Source: Polydactylus sextarius (Eukaryota > Chordata > Actinopteri > Polynemidae). Taken from it: 64,000 nucleotides of DNA. A model generated the notes under the pieces. The model was not told the DNA's origin and searched no databases. It saw nothing but the letters and a program-made list of their open reading frames with translations. The stretch is taken from positions 7,275,001-7,339,000 of the forward strand of contig CM028924.1 in assembly GCA_016801845.1 (NCBI GenBank), given 5' to 3'. This document shows, one piece after another, positions 1 through 13,700 of the stretch. Made by a program: the position numbers and the translations under genes. The stretch's first letter is position 1. Every line of letters starts with the position of its first letter.

Positions 1-419
1 AGCTAACCGAGCAACAAGTACAGCATCGAATCCATGACCATCCATGTTTTTGTGTTGCAATGTCATAGCAGTTTCCACCCCACCAGCCTCAAATGGAAAA
101 CGACATGCCTGGTACCAAAACTTGAGTTGAGCCAAGTCCAGTGGAGTAGTGCTACAGTGGTATAGTGGAAAAGAGACACCACTGAATATTTTTCTTGCAT
201 ATCTCCTGAGTTTTGTAGCAGCGAGTGGTATAATCCTCACATCATTTAAGCTGTTCCAGCAAATAGTGAATTAGTTGCATTAAGCTGCGTATGAGTAATG
301 TGGTTCCCGTTTCTAAATATATGTGTGACACAACTTATTTTAGGTGAAGAGCCACTCACATTAGGCTGCACACTGCTCTAGTCCCCAGTAACCTAAATTT
401 GACCTCCGTCTCCTAACAG

Positions 420-589
420 GAGTACTACATAGCGGATGCGTCCGAGGACCAAGTGTTTGTGTGTGTGAATCACCTCAACAACATCACACACCTCTACATC
501 TCAGACACACAGGGCCTCTCCTTCTCACTGTCACTGGAGAATGTGCTGTATTACAGTCCTGAGGGCTCTGGCAGCAACACACTTATCAG
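420..589 (+). CDS. sorl1: sorl1 window exon 1 (VPS10 domain)
   Basis: Encodes [16 protein letters not shown] through SGSNTLIR, part of the ten-bladed VPS10 propeller that binds propeptide and Abeta-type ligands. Acceptor is cctaacag, donor is AG/gtatgc. The CA repeat just after the donor is intronic. Confidence 0.93.
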
Positions 590-1690
590 GTATGCACACA
601 CACACACACATACTGGTTACATCTTTCAAAAACCCGTTAGGCGTGTTAGAAACCAATGTGTAACCTAAATGGCGTGTTTAAATCAGCCCCTGTTCTGTCA
701 CAGCAAACGATTGTGTTGAGAATTACAATTTCTCACTTCAGTTAAAGTATTAGTACCTGGTAAGTCGTTTATCTGGGTTCAGGATCCAGAGCTGCAGGAG
801 ACGAGGATCCCTACACAATGTGTGTGGGATCATACAACCTCAGCTGGCCTCTTTTATTCCGAGCTCCCTCTGGATGTCTGAGCTCCAAACTAGGACCCGA
901 CCAGTTAATCAGGCAGCCGATTTAATCAGGTGATACTTGCCGATCCCAGACTCATTGTGTTGATCTCATTTACGCACTTCAGTTTTTTTTTTTGATATAT
1001 GGTTGTAATTAGTATATTGATTATTTTAAATTTGATACAACAGATGATATTTTGGGGTCAAAGGTCAAGGTTGGGGTTTGTCGAGATTGTCCAGAAGAAA
1101 CCTCACTGTCGATGTCTGACACCAACTTTCACTTTGACTCAATCAGCTGATTGGATTTTACTGGCTTACGGTCAGAAGTCACGTGACCTCAACATGTCTG
1201 CAGCCCATAAACTGTGAATTTAAACACTAATTTGTTCATAATTATTGTAAGTGTTTTATAAAAATACATTTGCAGAACTGAAATACGTTTTCAAGTTTTT
1301 GAACAAAAATGTGTGTGTATTTTACATGAAGAAAATCTGTAATATCTGAAATTTTATATGATTTATAAAGATTTATCAGATGATTATCACACTCTCAGCT
1401 GTTTAAAATAAATGTTTTGCGTGAATAATAATTATTAATCAACATGGAGGCTAGTCTACAATCACAGCTATGCTGCAGAAGAATGGTGCAGTATACATAT
1501 ATACTATATATATATATCATGGTGAGCATGGGTCACCGCCCACTTCTGCAGTTCTGATGCCGTTCACACTTCTTCCTCAGTTTTATTCACAGGTCATAAA
1601 CTGTTATCACCTGTAAGTCTAGTTTTCTGTCAAGCACAGGGTTCCTAAACTTTTACAGCTCAGTACATGAAAGACTCTTCAGTGAAGACA

Positions 1691-1760
<70 letters not shown>

Positions 1761-4700
1761 AACATTATATTCTATGCTGTGTATCTTCCTCCTGGGTGGA
1801 AATGCAACAAGAGCTGCAGAATGCGTCTACGCTAAATGACTCAGTTTTTATGCCAAACTTTAGAAACAATGTATAGAGACGAACATACGACCTCCGTGTT
1901 TAAACAATGCCTCAAACTCTGTGCTTCAGTTTCTAATAACTGTTCCAGGGTCAGGTCGCTGGTTCAGGTTCTGTCACCACTCTCTTGGACCGGATTGAGT
2001 TTGGACAAAAATATGCAGCCTGAGCTGCAGCCAACTCTGGTACCAGTGGACCCTCATCTTCATTGTTGATCATTTTAATCTCCGTGATCTTGAAGTAGAA
2101 CTATTCAGAAAGTTTAATGGAACCAGAAACAGCAGAAATTTTGGATAAATGCCCCGTGAACATTAAAAGAGACAGAGTTTCCTCTCCACTGACTGGAGGA
2201 TTTTTCATAACTTGGAAGCTTAATGAGGCAACAGATACAATAATTGATTACATTTACTATTGTGTGGACAATATAGTTATTAAAAGTCACCAAGGAGCTT
2301 GAAGTCGGTATTATTGGAAAAAAGTTGGCTTGTACCAACACTTACTATTGCTTTGTCATAGCTCGTTTACTTCTGTGCTCACACTTGGCATTTTAAGTGC
2401 ATGTGTATGTTCACACTGACCAGTGTGGTAACATGTAACATCCATAAGTTCCTTATTTTCAAAGCCATTAAACAAAGCAGGATTTTTCTCAGGAAGGGGC
2501 TGAAGTCATTGACGTCATCACCAATACAGTCTCGCAGGCTAAAAGTTGAAGCCCAGCAGGTACAAACCAACAAGATATCAACATGTGTGGATGGTTTGTC
2601 TGCCTTGCTGCTGACAGAGACAGACAGTCCTACTGTTCCAGCTCTCTGGAAGAAGTACATAATCGGCCTTGTGCCTAAAATATCACGCATCTCTGCCAGC
2701 AGTGACTTTAGAGGTACCGTTAACATCTGCAGTGATGGAGAGTCGTCGTAAACCTGCAGAAAACAGAAGATGACGACCCTGAGGTCAACAACTCCAACCA
2801 CACCTGCTTCCCCAGAAGTCAAATCCTTTTATAATTAAATAGTTTCTCAATAGTAATATCTTACTTTTTTTAGTTCAGTTAAAATCTTGAAAGAAAACAA
2901 CACACAATTTGCAAAAGTTTACACAGAACTCATGATCCTTCACATCTTCTTTATTCCCAATGTGATTTATTACTTTCAGGGAGACGTTGTAGATTTAACA
3001 CTAATCAACACAAGTGCAGCTGCTCCTCTGGAGGATTTAGTCAAAAATAAATCAGCGTAGAGTTTGTTTCGAGTCTCACTTTGACGATTATGATCTTCAC
3101 GTTTAAGATACCTCACCATGTTCGTCTTTGTGTATGCAACCACACCACACTGTTGGTTTGTTATATGAGTTAAAGTGGATGATAGTTGCGTGTAGCCCCG
3201 TTATCAAAGTGAGATTTCCCCTGAGAGAGTTTGCGCTTTGCTGTATTTTACATTTGGTCACTTTACATCAATTTAATTAACTTTAGTTAACTCTGCTTTA
3301 ATAAAGTAACATCTCAGAGGAACAGAGGTAGTTTGCTCAAGAACGTTTAGGATGTCTTTTTACATATACACTCTGTTACTATATTTAGTTCTGGGTTGTG
3401 TCTTTTGAGTTTCCTGTTTACCTTTCTCGTGTGCAGTTGCAAATCTCAAAATGCCGTTGCACTTGATTCAACCCAGTCCTGTCGTGTTTTTGAGCCAAAC
3501 AAACTTAGACATGTGCAGAGAAACTATCACTTAAAAAGTAATCTGAAAGCATAAATGACATTTCACTGCACACTTCAGAACAGATTTAATTTTCCTCCCT
3601 CCACATCTGCGTTTCAGGTACTTTGCCAACGAGCCCTTCGCAGACCTGCACCGCGTGGAGGGGCTGCGTGGCGTCTTCATCGCCACGCTCATCAACGGCT
3701 CAGTCAGCGAGGACAACATGCGATCTGTCATCACTTTCGACAAGGGAGGGACCTGGGAGCTGCTGCAGCCGCCTGCTGCTGACAGTCTGGGAGGGACTGT
3801 GGACTGTCAGGTAAACACTGACAAAATGCCTCTTTTTCATCTGCAGACATTAGAAACATCTGTCATTGTCGCTATGACTCACACAGCATCCTCACTCAGA
3901 CTTAATCTCCCGCACCTCTGTTCTCAGATAAGCTGTGACAGAGCAAAATGTGACCGATTGAGACATTAAAAACACAAACAAATAACTACTAATTTATTCA
4001 ATTCATTAAGACAATATGAGAGAGCTCCTGATGGTGTGAAGGGTGTATGAAAGGGAGAAAACTCCAGAAACTAATATATTTAACCTTATTTTTTCTGTCT
4101 ACTAGTTAGACTAAGTAACCAAGTGCATCGCAAAGGAGCTGAAACATGCAACTAAACAGCACAACCTGACTCTGATTCTCCTTCATCAGCTCAGCAAAGG
4201 TTGCTCTCTTCATTTGGCCCAGCGCTGGAGCCAGCTGTTCAACATCCAGCTAAGGAGGATGCCAATTTTATCTAAGGACTCTGCACCCGGACTCATCATG
4301 GCCACAGGTGGGGACAACAAGCACCAACATCACTGTTAGAGAGAGAGAGAGAGAGAGAATATTGTATTTCAGAAACCATGGAGGAATCATTCTCCACCAC
4401 CACTAACAGATGTGCCGTCAGCTGGAGGACGGTACAGGCAAAACAAGCACGTGTTGTTGTTTTTGTTGTTTACCAACTTCTCCTCGTTCTCAGAACGTAA
4501 ATAAGTGAGTGAAACACAGGGAAACCAGCAATACAAACCCACATATCTCAATCTGCGATCTTTCTTAGAAAAAAAAAAAAACACTTCCAGAGGCACAGGA
4601 AATGCAGTTGCACCCTGTGGTAACAGAGCTCGAACTTTTTTATGTGGCGTGTCCGTGTTTTTGAAGTTTACCATGCAGCAAAGATGAATTTGTCAGAAGG

Positions 4701-7700
4701 AAGCACAGCGAGTTGCTGTCCTCTGCTGCACAGTCAGATGTCCTCTCTGCAGTTGGAAACTCTCTGCCACCTCATGGTTGGTGGAAGGCATTGATTTGTT
4801 GAAACTCTCTGGTGTCTTGGGAGGCTGCTTTCCCCTGCACCCAGCCAGTCCCTCTAATTAAATCCTTACTAGATAATGGGCATGGAGAGAAGGGGGGGAT
4901 GAGGAGAGAGAGAGGAGGGGAGGGGTGGAGAGTGCTGCTGGCAGTAGCTGGTGCCATTCGCTTCATTATCGCTCTCAAACAGATGGGCTAATTACTGCTG
5001 CGGCGCCCAGCGGGCACTTGACGGGTCAAACACACTCATGAACAGAGGCGGCCACATACCCACACTAATGTCATATTTACAATCACAGTGACCTGAGCAG
5101 CTCTTTCCTTATTACTATTCTATATCATAATATATATGTGTTGCACTTACTGGAAGGTGCTGGAGTCACTCTTCCACTTCAGTGGTCTCGGTCCCTGATG
5201 CTCATGGACATATGCTGGAGACGTATCTATATTTAATATCTTGACAAATTCCAATCAGGTGTCAGTGGCTGCCAACCAACTGCTCGACCATAAAGGTCTT
5301 GATGGATGTAGAGTCGCTGACTTGGTCGCCCTCGTGACAGGTTCTCCATCTTCTGCAGACTGAAGCATGACCTGCTTGGTTTTCTTCTCTCGCCTTGATC
5401 TACGCCTGGCTTTTTTTTTTTTTTTAACTATGAAAGGCTACAGAGACTTCCTTGTATTTCATTATTATTTTTTGCCACAGGTGAAGCAAGTTTTAGATGC
5501 ATCTCAAGGAGAAAAGATTGAACAGGTTGCACCTGTTCCACAACAGAGGGTTGAATATGTGGGAAGATGATAGTGCAGGTTAATAGATTGAACATAATTT
5601 GAATATTTCCTGAAGCCGCTGTACATTTAAAGCGTCTTCAGAATTAAACCTCTCTCTGTATTTTGTCCTTCTGTTCAGTTAACATCACGTTCAAACTCTC
5701 TTCGTCCCACTTCACTCTGTTGTCATCTCTTTTGTCGATCGTTATGTGCACATTTAACAAAAATAACAAGCTTTTGTAACATCGGACTCAAAGCGCATCC
5801 ATGTGGCTGTATGTATCTCAGGATCAGTACAAACAGATACAAGAATACTTATCACAGCTTCACACATTCATTCAGTGAGGTTTAAAGACTTTTCTGTAAA
5901 CTAGTGAGGAAAAAAACCAAGAAGATCACTCTCTTTTTCTGTGTGTGTGTGTGACTTCAGGATGTTTCTTTGTGAAATGCGAGAGCAGCTTATTCCTGGT
6001 GATCTGCCTTATAAAATAACATACTGTCAGAGGAAAGTATTTGCATTTGCCAGTGCTTAGCAGAATAGATACAGAATGCTATGCTTTGAGTTCTTGAGTT
6101 ACAGATTTTCCGTATGTGAACGCAGCAACAACACCGGCCACATGGAGTCTGTAATATTCGGGGGGGAAGCCCCTATAATGTGTGTTTGTCCTCTGATTGC
6201 AGGATCTGTGGGCAGGAACTTAGCCAGCAAACCTAATGTGTATGTGTCTAGCAGTGCTGGAGCCCGATGGAGAGAGGTCAGTACACATCTGACACAAGTG
6301 ACAAGAAAAACATGGGTCTACTTTTCCTTTAAAGGCTTTTAAATGTCACCATGAGTTTCTTTTCAGTCTCTGTATTTTTTTTATTACGTCAGCCGACGCT
6401 AGATTATACTATATACATATATAGTTAAATATATCCTTCTGAATTTTAATGAATTTATGTGACAAATAAGTTTCTACTGGTTGGAAAGGCAGCTTTTAAA
6501 CCGTCCACATGGTCCAGGTCATTTCTAACATGTTCCAACATCTAATCAGTTATTTACTGAGAACTGCTGATGCTGTCGTGCTCTAGTCAGAGAGAGCTTA
6601 GCGAGGTGTTTTCAGGTGCCACAGGCTACGGCTCAAAGATCCATCAAAAAGTGTACAAGGAGTTCCATGCTGTGGAAAAATCTGAAAGGATGCGGTCGGA
6701 AGCAATAAGTGACTCACTGCACTGGGAAGAAAACAGAATCCAAGGATGAGAACCAAAGAAATCCTGAATAATCTGAGAAATCCCAGTCCCAACATCTCCA
6801 GACAGATGCACACGCAAAAAAAAAAAAAACTAATTAGAGCAAAGATGGGTCATCTAGATAGTAATTCAAAAAAAATTACAATGACTAGATGAAGTTGAAA
6901 AATGTGAGTTGCTCAGAGTTCAGGGACGTGACTTTTATCTGGCGCAAGAAAAGGAGAAGTGTTCAACCCAAAGAACACTGTCTCTAAGGTCAGGCACGGT
7001 TGTGTGAGTGTAATGTTTGTTATGCAATCTTGTAAAGTACAGTACAATGGGATCATGGGAAAAGAGGATGATAAATATCAAAGCATCCACTCTTTAGAGA
7101 AACTTGTCCCTGGGTAGCACCTTCTGGTAAGACAATGATCGGAGGCATAAAGCCATGTTGGCCGGGGAAGGTAGAGTAGGAAGGGTTTGTTAGGTAATAC
7201 TGAGACAGCTACTATCTACTGTTCAGTTAACACTTTAAAACTTGTATTTATCCTGTATGAATGTTTCGGCTCAAAGTTAAATAGTTTTATGGCCAAATGA
7301 GCAATACGCACTGATTACATACAACTTATTCCAGGCTCTGGCAGGCCCTCACTTCTACACGTGGGGTGACCACGGTGGGATCCTGATGGCCATCGCACAA
7401 GGAGGCGCCACCAAGCATCTCAAGTAAGTCCAAATGGCTTTTTATTTTTTCATCAACAAAAATAAAAATCCTCCCACAGGAAACGACCAGACCATTCAGT
7501 TATAGCCAAAACAAAACGTGAAGAGGCTTGCAGATATTGGACGGTCTCCATCTGAAATCCCTAAACAACTTGAGGAAACGTGGGGAGTGAAGCACATAAG
7601 CAGCACCTGCCCCGGCCGACGCGCTCATTAATCAGTAGGAGCAGACTGCGAGAATGTGAAGCAGTGTGTTGTAAAGAAAAAAAAAAGCTAATAAAACTTC

Positions 7701-10700
7701 CCACAGTAAACAGAGGTCAAATAAAACAGCTCCATGCCAACAGCAACACTGCAGACTCCATACATTCATGTGCAGGCAACATGTACAGGTGACATTGTTC
7801 ACTTACATGGAGAGTTGAGTTTTTGGATTAAAATTGGCTGCGTTCCCTTCAGGTTCAGCACCAACGAAGGCGAGACTTGGATGGACTTCCAGTTCTCGGA
7901 CAGGGAGGTGTACGTTTACCAGCTTCTGACTGAGCCGGGGGAGAAGAGCACCATCTTCACCATCTTCGGCTCCTACGCCAACCAGAGGCACAGCTGGCTC
8001 ATCCTTCAGGTCAACACCTCTGATGTACTGGGTATGTTTGACAGCATGAAAGAGGTTCACGTGGAGAGAGACAAGCAGAGAGCTCTTGTGTTAGAGACTG
8101 TCAGCTCCTAGCAACAACAGCATGCACTGGCTATAAAAAGCCAGTGGCTGAAGGGACAATTGATCTCAAGTATCTACTGGTTTAGCTCGGATAGAGATGC
8201 TGAGCCTTGATGTAAGTAAGTGGATTGTGCAGAGGATCATATAGGGTCTGTAAAATCACCCTCAGCCTCAGGCTTTTAATGGATTTTGAAGAACTTCCAA
8301 ATTGCTGCCAGTAGTCTTCTGATACAACTTAACTACAGTCCCTAGTTTGTTTCTGCTAGCCAAGCTAAAGCTAACAAACCTGCAGTGGTTCTGTCTTGAT
8401 TACCAGCAAAGAAATTACTAACAATGTGTGGTCATTGAATGGTTACACATAGGACTTTTTAACATGTTAAACACTGTAGCTTTTAGATTTTGTTAGCTTG
8501 GCTAAGCTCCCCAAAAAAGTGCAGCGACTATGACAGTATAATAAAAGAGGAAATATATATGTGTATTCTTAGGTTTATTCCAAGGCTGTGAATTATAAAG
8601 TGAGATGGCAGAAAACGACAAAACAAGACAAATGGACCACCAACTATTGTAGCAAGTAACTATGACATTGTCAGTATCGAATATCCCGTCTTTCTGTGGT
8701 TTTGTCCAGGTGTACCGTGCTCAGACGCCGACTACAAGCGCTGGTCTCCGTCAGATGAGCACGGCAACGAGTGTCTCTTGGGCAGAGAGATAACGTTTAA
8801 GAGACGAGCTCCTCACGCCACTTGTTTCAACGGAGAGGACTTTGACCGGCCCGTCACTATCTCCAACTGCTCCTGCACGCGCCAGGACTACGAATGGTTA
8901 GAGACCAACACATACACACGACACATTCATATTCATCAGTGCTTGCGTGGGTCAGGGAGCTTAATGACTACAGTCATATGATACGGAGATAAAAAAAAAA
9001 CTGTTTGGCTGAAGTTTAACCTTCAGACCACTGGCAGGAAACTGTGTACAGGTAGGATCCACTGACAAAGCATCACCCACTTACTTAGCAACTGTCAAGC
9101 AGTGGGCCCACAGTCTATGAGCTGATTGGGATTTGACTTTCATCTTGTAACGATGTCGCACGTCAGCCTCCAGTCAAACCTGCCATCATGCTGAGGATGT
9201 AATCATGACAAGTTTGACACATGGTAACACAGGTCAGGCCGCAGGCAGTGTCAGCCTGAGTCTCATACACTGTGATTATGCCAGCGTGCCAGATAAGCTG
9301 CTAAATAAGGCTCTATTGACGGTGAATCAACCAAAACTGTCATTTTTGTCTCCATCTAAATTCTAACTCTGCCTGTTGCTGTGCACTGTGTGTGTATATT
9401 CAGTATAATTAAACAGGAACTAGTCAACCGGAGCTGCAGGAGCAAGAATGAATGAAATGACTTTGAGACGAGTCCTGTAAAACTAACCAGCTTTGAGCTA
9501 ATTTCATTCTCGGCCATGTGGAGAGCGTAAAAACAAAGAGACATTTGTGGTGACGGAGCGTATACATGCGTCATCACGGGCATGAATAGTGGCGTCTGCT
9601 GCCAAAACTTGTGTGACGTCGCATAGATAAAACTGTGGCACTGAGAGAAACTGCAGCTGACTGTAAGTAACACATCAGTGTTTTCTTCATGGAGAACTGC
9701 CTCTCATGTGTTTGCTGTTAATCTGTGATGTAAAAAGTTGAAATCAGGTGTTAATTGTTTCAGCTAAATGTTTGTTTACAAGTCACACGTGAAAAGTATG
9801 TTTTGCTTTCTGTTTTATTCATATATTTATACACTAACAATCATGAAAACATTTATTGTATTTTTGGTGAACAGCTCTTTAAGACACGATGAGCAAAAAT
9901 GACTAAAGGTTCAAATCTATATTCATTAGCTTCACTGTGGGTGGTATTTGTGTCATATTACAGGTAGTAGAAACTGACTGATCTGACTCTTAATTACATT
10001 TCATCGCCGGCAAAGCAAAGCAATTGTTCGGAGCCGACGCTGCACTGCTTTTTTTTTTTTTTTTTTTTTTCCTTTATTGCTCCTGCAGCTCCCATCGTTG
10101 TCTCGTAATGAGCACATTTTAAAAATGTACATCAGGTGCTGCAGATAAGCAGAGGGCAGATGTTAACTGGCTCTTTGTTTTCTTCCCATGTCCTCCTCCT
10201 CTTCTTCTTCTTCTTCTTCTCTTCTTCTTCTTCTTCTTCCTTCCAGTGACTACGGCTTCAAGCTGAGTGAAGACCTGTCCCTGCAGGTGTGTGTGCCTGA
10301 CCCCGAGTTCTCCGGTGACCTTTACGCTCCGCCGGTCCCGTGTCCAGTCGGCACCACCTACCGTCGCAGCAGAGGGTAAGCTGCATTTATCTGACTTTAC
10401 GGCGCAAACATGAAGCTCTCGTAGACGTTTATTATTGTAACATCTGCTGATCTAAACCACCAACATCATCTGTTTGTAAGATACGCAACCATAAATCTCA
10501 TTTTCGAACTGAGCTGAAGCCTTTACCAACAACTTATAGCATAATAATTGGACGCTACAGTCATCATTTTGTATTATGCTAATGAGTTTTTATTACTTCT
10601 TCAGAATGCAAACGACTCTTTGTTCTTGTTGCTTCATTACTGACATTGTGAGACCGTAAGGTGAGAGCACCACCAAGTGTCCAACTGAGGAAATGTTTTT

Positions 10701-13700
10701 TTTTCCCCTTTTTTTTTTTTGTCGGTCCTGCAGTTACAGGAAAGTGCCGGGAGACAGCTGTAGTGGAGGAGACGTGGAGTCCAGACTGGATGGAGAGATG
10801 CTGCCGTGTCCCGTCGGAGGTACCGCCACATGCACTTTATTAGCTTTAATAAATCTTTCAGGGAAACGGTTCAAATGGAATTACAGCCCAGTAAAGTTTT
10901 CTTCAAGAAGTTTTTATCGTCGAGGCATTTTCTCTCTCATAAAACATTTACGCAGCCAATTAAAAAAAAAAAAAAAGAAGTCCAGAAGAGTCCAATCCAA
11001 ATGCAAGTCTTAATGCCGAACAGCGGATGTGCGGTGACTGGAGCTGAATTCGTCTCAGTGGAACGCTCATTGTGTTTCTTAGCGAATTCAGACTGCAAAG
11101 TCATAAACACCTGTCTCACATTATACACGCTCCCTGAATCAATGAACTTATTCTGCTGCCCAAACAAACTCTGCTGTAAGAAATCGATGTGCGAGGAAGA
11201 GAGCGAAAAGAGGCTTCCTCTTCTTATCCCGTGTTTACAGAGACAGATGCTCACAGTGGTTAAATTTAACTCCAGCTTAAATCGAGGTGGATTGTCCTGC
11301 ACTTCTCACACAGACAACGCATCTCCTCATCAGTCACGTCTTTGTGTCCCTACAGAGAGTAATGAGTTCATACTGTACGCAGTGAGGAACTCCATCCATC
11401 GCTACGACCTGGCCACGGGCACAGACCAGGCCCTGCCTCTGGCCGGTCTCAGGGAGGCAGTGGCTCTGGACTTCGACTATGACAAGAACTGCCTGTACTG
11501 GGCCGACATCTCACTCGACACCATACAGGTTAATGACTCAACGTGTTCTCTCTCAGTCTCATTGGTTTTTAGTGTTTAACCCCGAGGTTTCACTGGTTGT
11601 TTCTCACTGTGTCCTGCAGCGTCTGTGTCTGAACGGCAGCACGGGTCAGGAGGTCGTAGTGAGGAAAGACCTGCAGAACGTTGAGGCCCTGACCTTTGAC
11701 CCCATCAGTAGACTGCTCTACTGGGTCGACGCTGGAGCGCAGAAGATCGAGGTACTGAGGTTTTGTGTGATGGTTCATATTTGTGACCAGCGTTGCTAAA
11801 AGACAGAATGTGAACAGGACTGGTGTCCCACTGTTTCCAAGGTTTCCACACTTCAGTTATAATTAACAATCTGCTATGACTGTCATCATCTCATCTAATT
11901 AGATGATGTTGCCATCATCTAACACTGAACATGATGAACCGTTACAGACGTATAAAACTGTTCCTCTTTTTGTGTTTTGAAGGTTTCTAACCCAGATGGA
12001 GATCTGCGCCACACTTTGCTCAACTCCACCATCCTTGAACACCCTCGAGCTCTGGTTCTGCTTCCTGGGGAGAGGTGAAAACACACTAACACACACACAT
12101 TCACATACACGTTCTCAGAGTCAGAGTACATTCAGAAACAAAGCAAAACAGGAACCTGTGGTCAGGCTAACTTTGATTGTCTCTTCCTATATTTGTGAAA
12201 CCAATAAACCCTGATAAACAACCACATTTAGATAATAAGTTTTGTGTTCTTCTGAAACAAGAAGTAAAACTTAAATTTTATTCTATTCATCATTCGTAAT
12301 ATTGTGATCCTGCTCAGTTAGTTAGTTGTGCTTCCTTTTCTGCTGCAAACACATGTCAGTAACCACACTGCTGAATTTATTTCTGCCTCACTGAGCTCAG
12401 GTTTCTCGATCTTATTAGATGACAAATAACACCAGGAAAGATTATTTTTTACAGTGCATTACAACAACCAGGTGCTTTACATTAAATATCAAAAGTATTG
12501 AGACAGAATGTAAAACCAGGACAATATAACCAGAAAAAAATATTGATTTAAAACAAGTGTGAGCATTGACACAGACCTGCTGTTCTTCCCAAGGAGTTTT
12601 AACTAAACACTGCTGCTCCCTGTTTAGTAGAAAGCAGAAGCAGAACATCATAAAATGTATTTAAGCCTCAAACCAAACACGTCCATAGAACACATGTGAC
12701 TGTTTTATATTTGTTTAATCACAGTCAAACTGGAATTATTTGACATCGCACCCTGAAATCAAATATTTGATTATTTGTTGATGCTTTCCTTATGATAACA
12801 GTAAAAACAACACATGATTTAACTTTGTGCTGCATCACAGTATGATGTTCTGGACCGACTGGGGCGACCGGGCGGCTGGTGTTTACCGGAGCTACATGGA
12901 CGGAACCAACGTGTCCTGCATCGTGTCGGAGGGCGTCCGCTGGCCCAACGGGATCACGGCTGACGACCACTGGCTGTACTGGACCGAAGCGTACAGCGAC
13001 CGCATCGAGAGGGCTGACTTCACCGGGGGCCAGCGCAGCGTTCTCATGGAGGGGCTGCCGCACCCATACGCCATCGCCGTCTTCAAAGTGAGCCAGCGTG
13101 TACATAACAATAATAGAGTTGTTTTTCAGTGAATAGTTTTCAGGAGCTTCTTTTTTTCGGAACGTTTGTTTCAGAACGACTTGTACTGGGACGACTGGTC
13201 CAGAATGGGAATCTTCAAAGCTCCAAAAGCTGGTTCACAGAACAATGAGCTGATTGTTGGCAGACTGACCGGAGTCATGGACCTCAAGATCTTCTACAAG
13301 GGGAAGAATCGAGGTAAGGAGCAGAGTGGGATCATAGACAAAAGGCTTGAAAGACTTGAGATTTTAATTCAGGGAAAAAGTATACATGACTCATAAAAAT
13401 GACCAATAATCAGACCTTTAATTACTCGTCCGCCAGGCCACAATGCTTGTGCCGACCAGCCCTGCAGCCTCCTGTGTCTGCCTCAGCCCGGCCACCGACA
13501 CACCTGTGTCTGCCCGGACGGTGCTCCGACGGTAACCATGCCCAACGGTGAGCTGCAGTGTCAGTGTCCCAGCGGCTACCACCTCCAGAACAACACCTGC
13601 GTCAAGGCCGGTGAGACAAAAAAAACACACACACGCACACAACATATTGTCTCTGACATAAATCAGTGCAACATGTGATTCTTCTTCTTGATGTTTAATT

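Noticed and set aside
2379..2822. 147-codon minus-strand frame in the first sorl1 intron
   Set aside because: No recognisable domain, no splice or promoter context, and the plus strand is also open there, as chance frames often are.
10806..11579. 257-codon open frame
   Set aside because: It is a sorl1 exon plus read-through of the preceding intron. The 536-nt intron has clear splice sites, and retention would shift frame relative to the exon before it.
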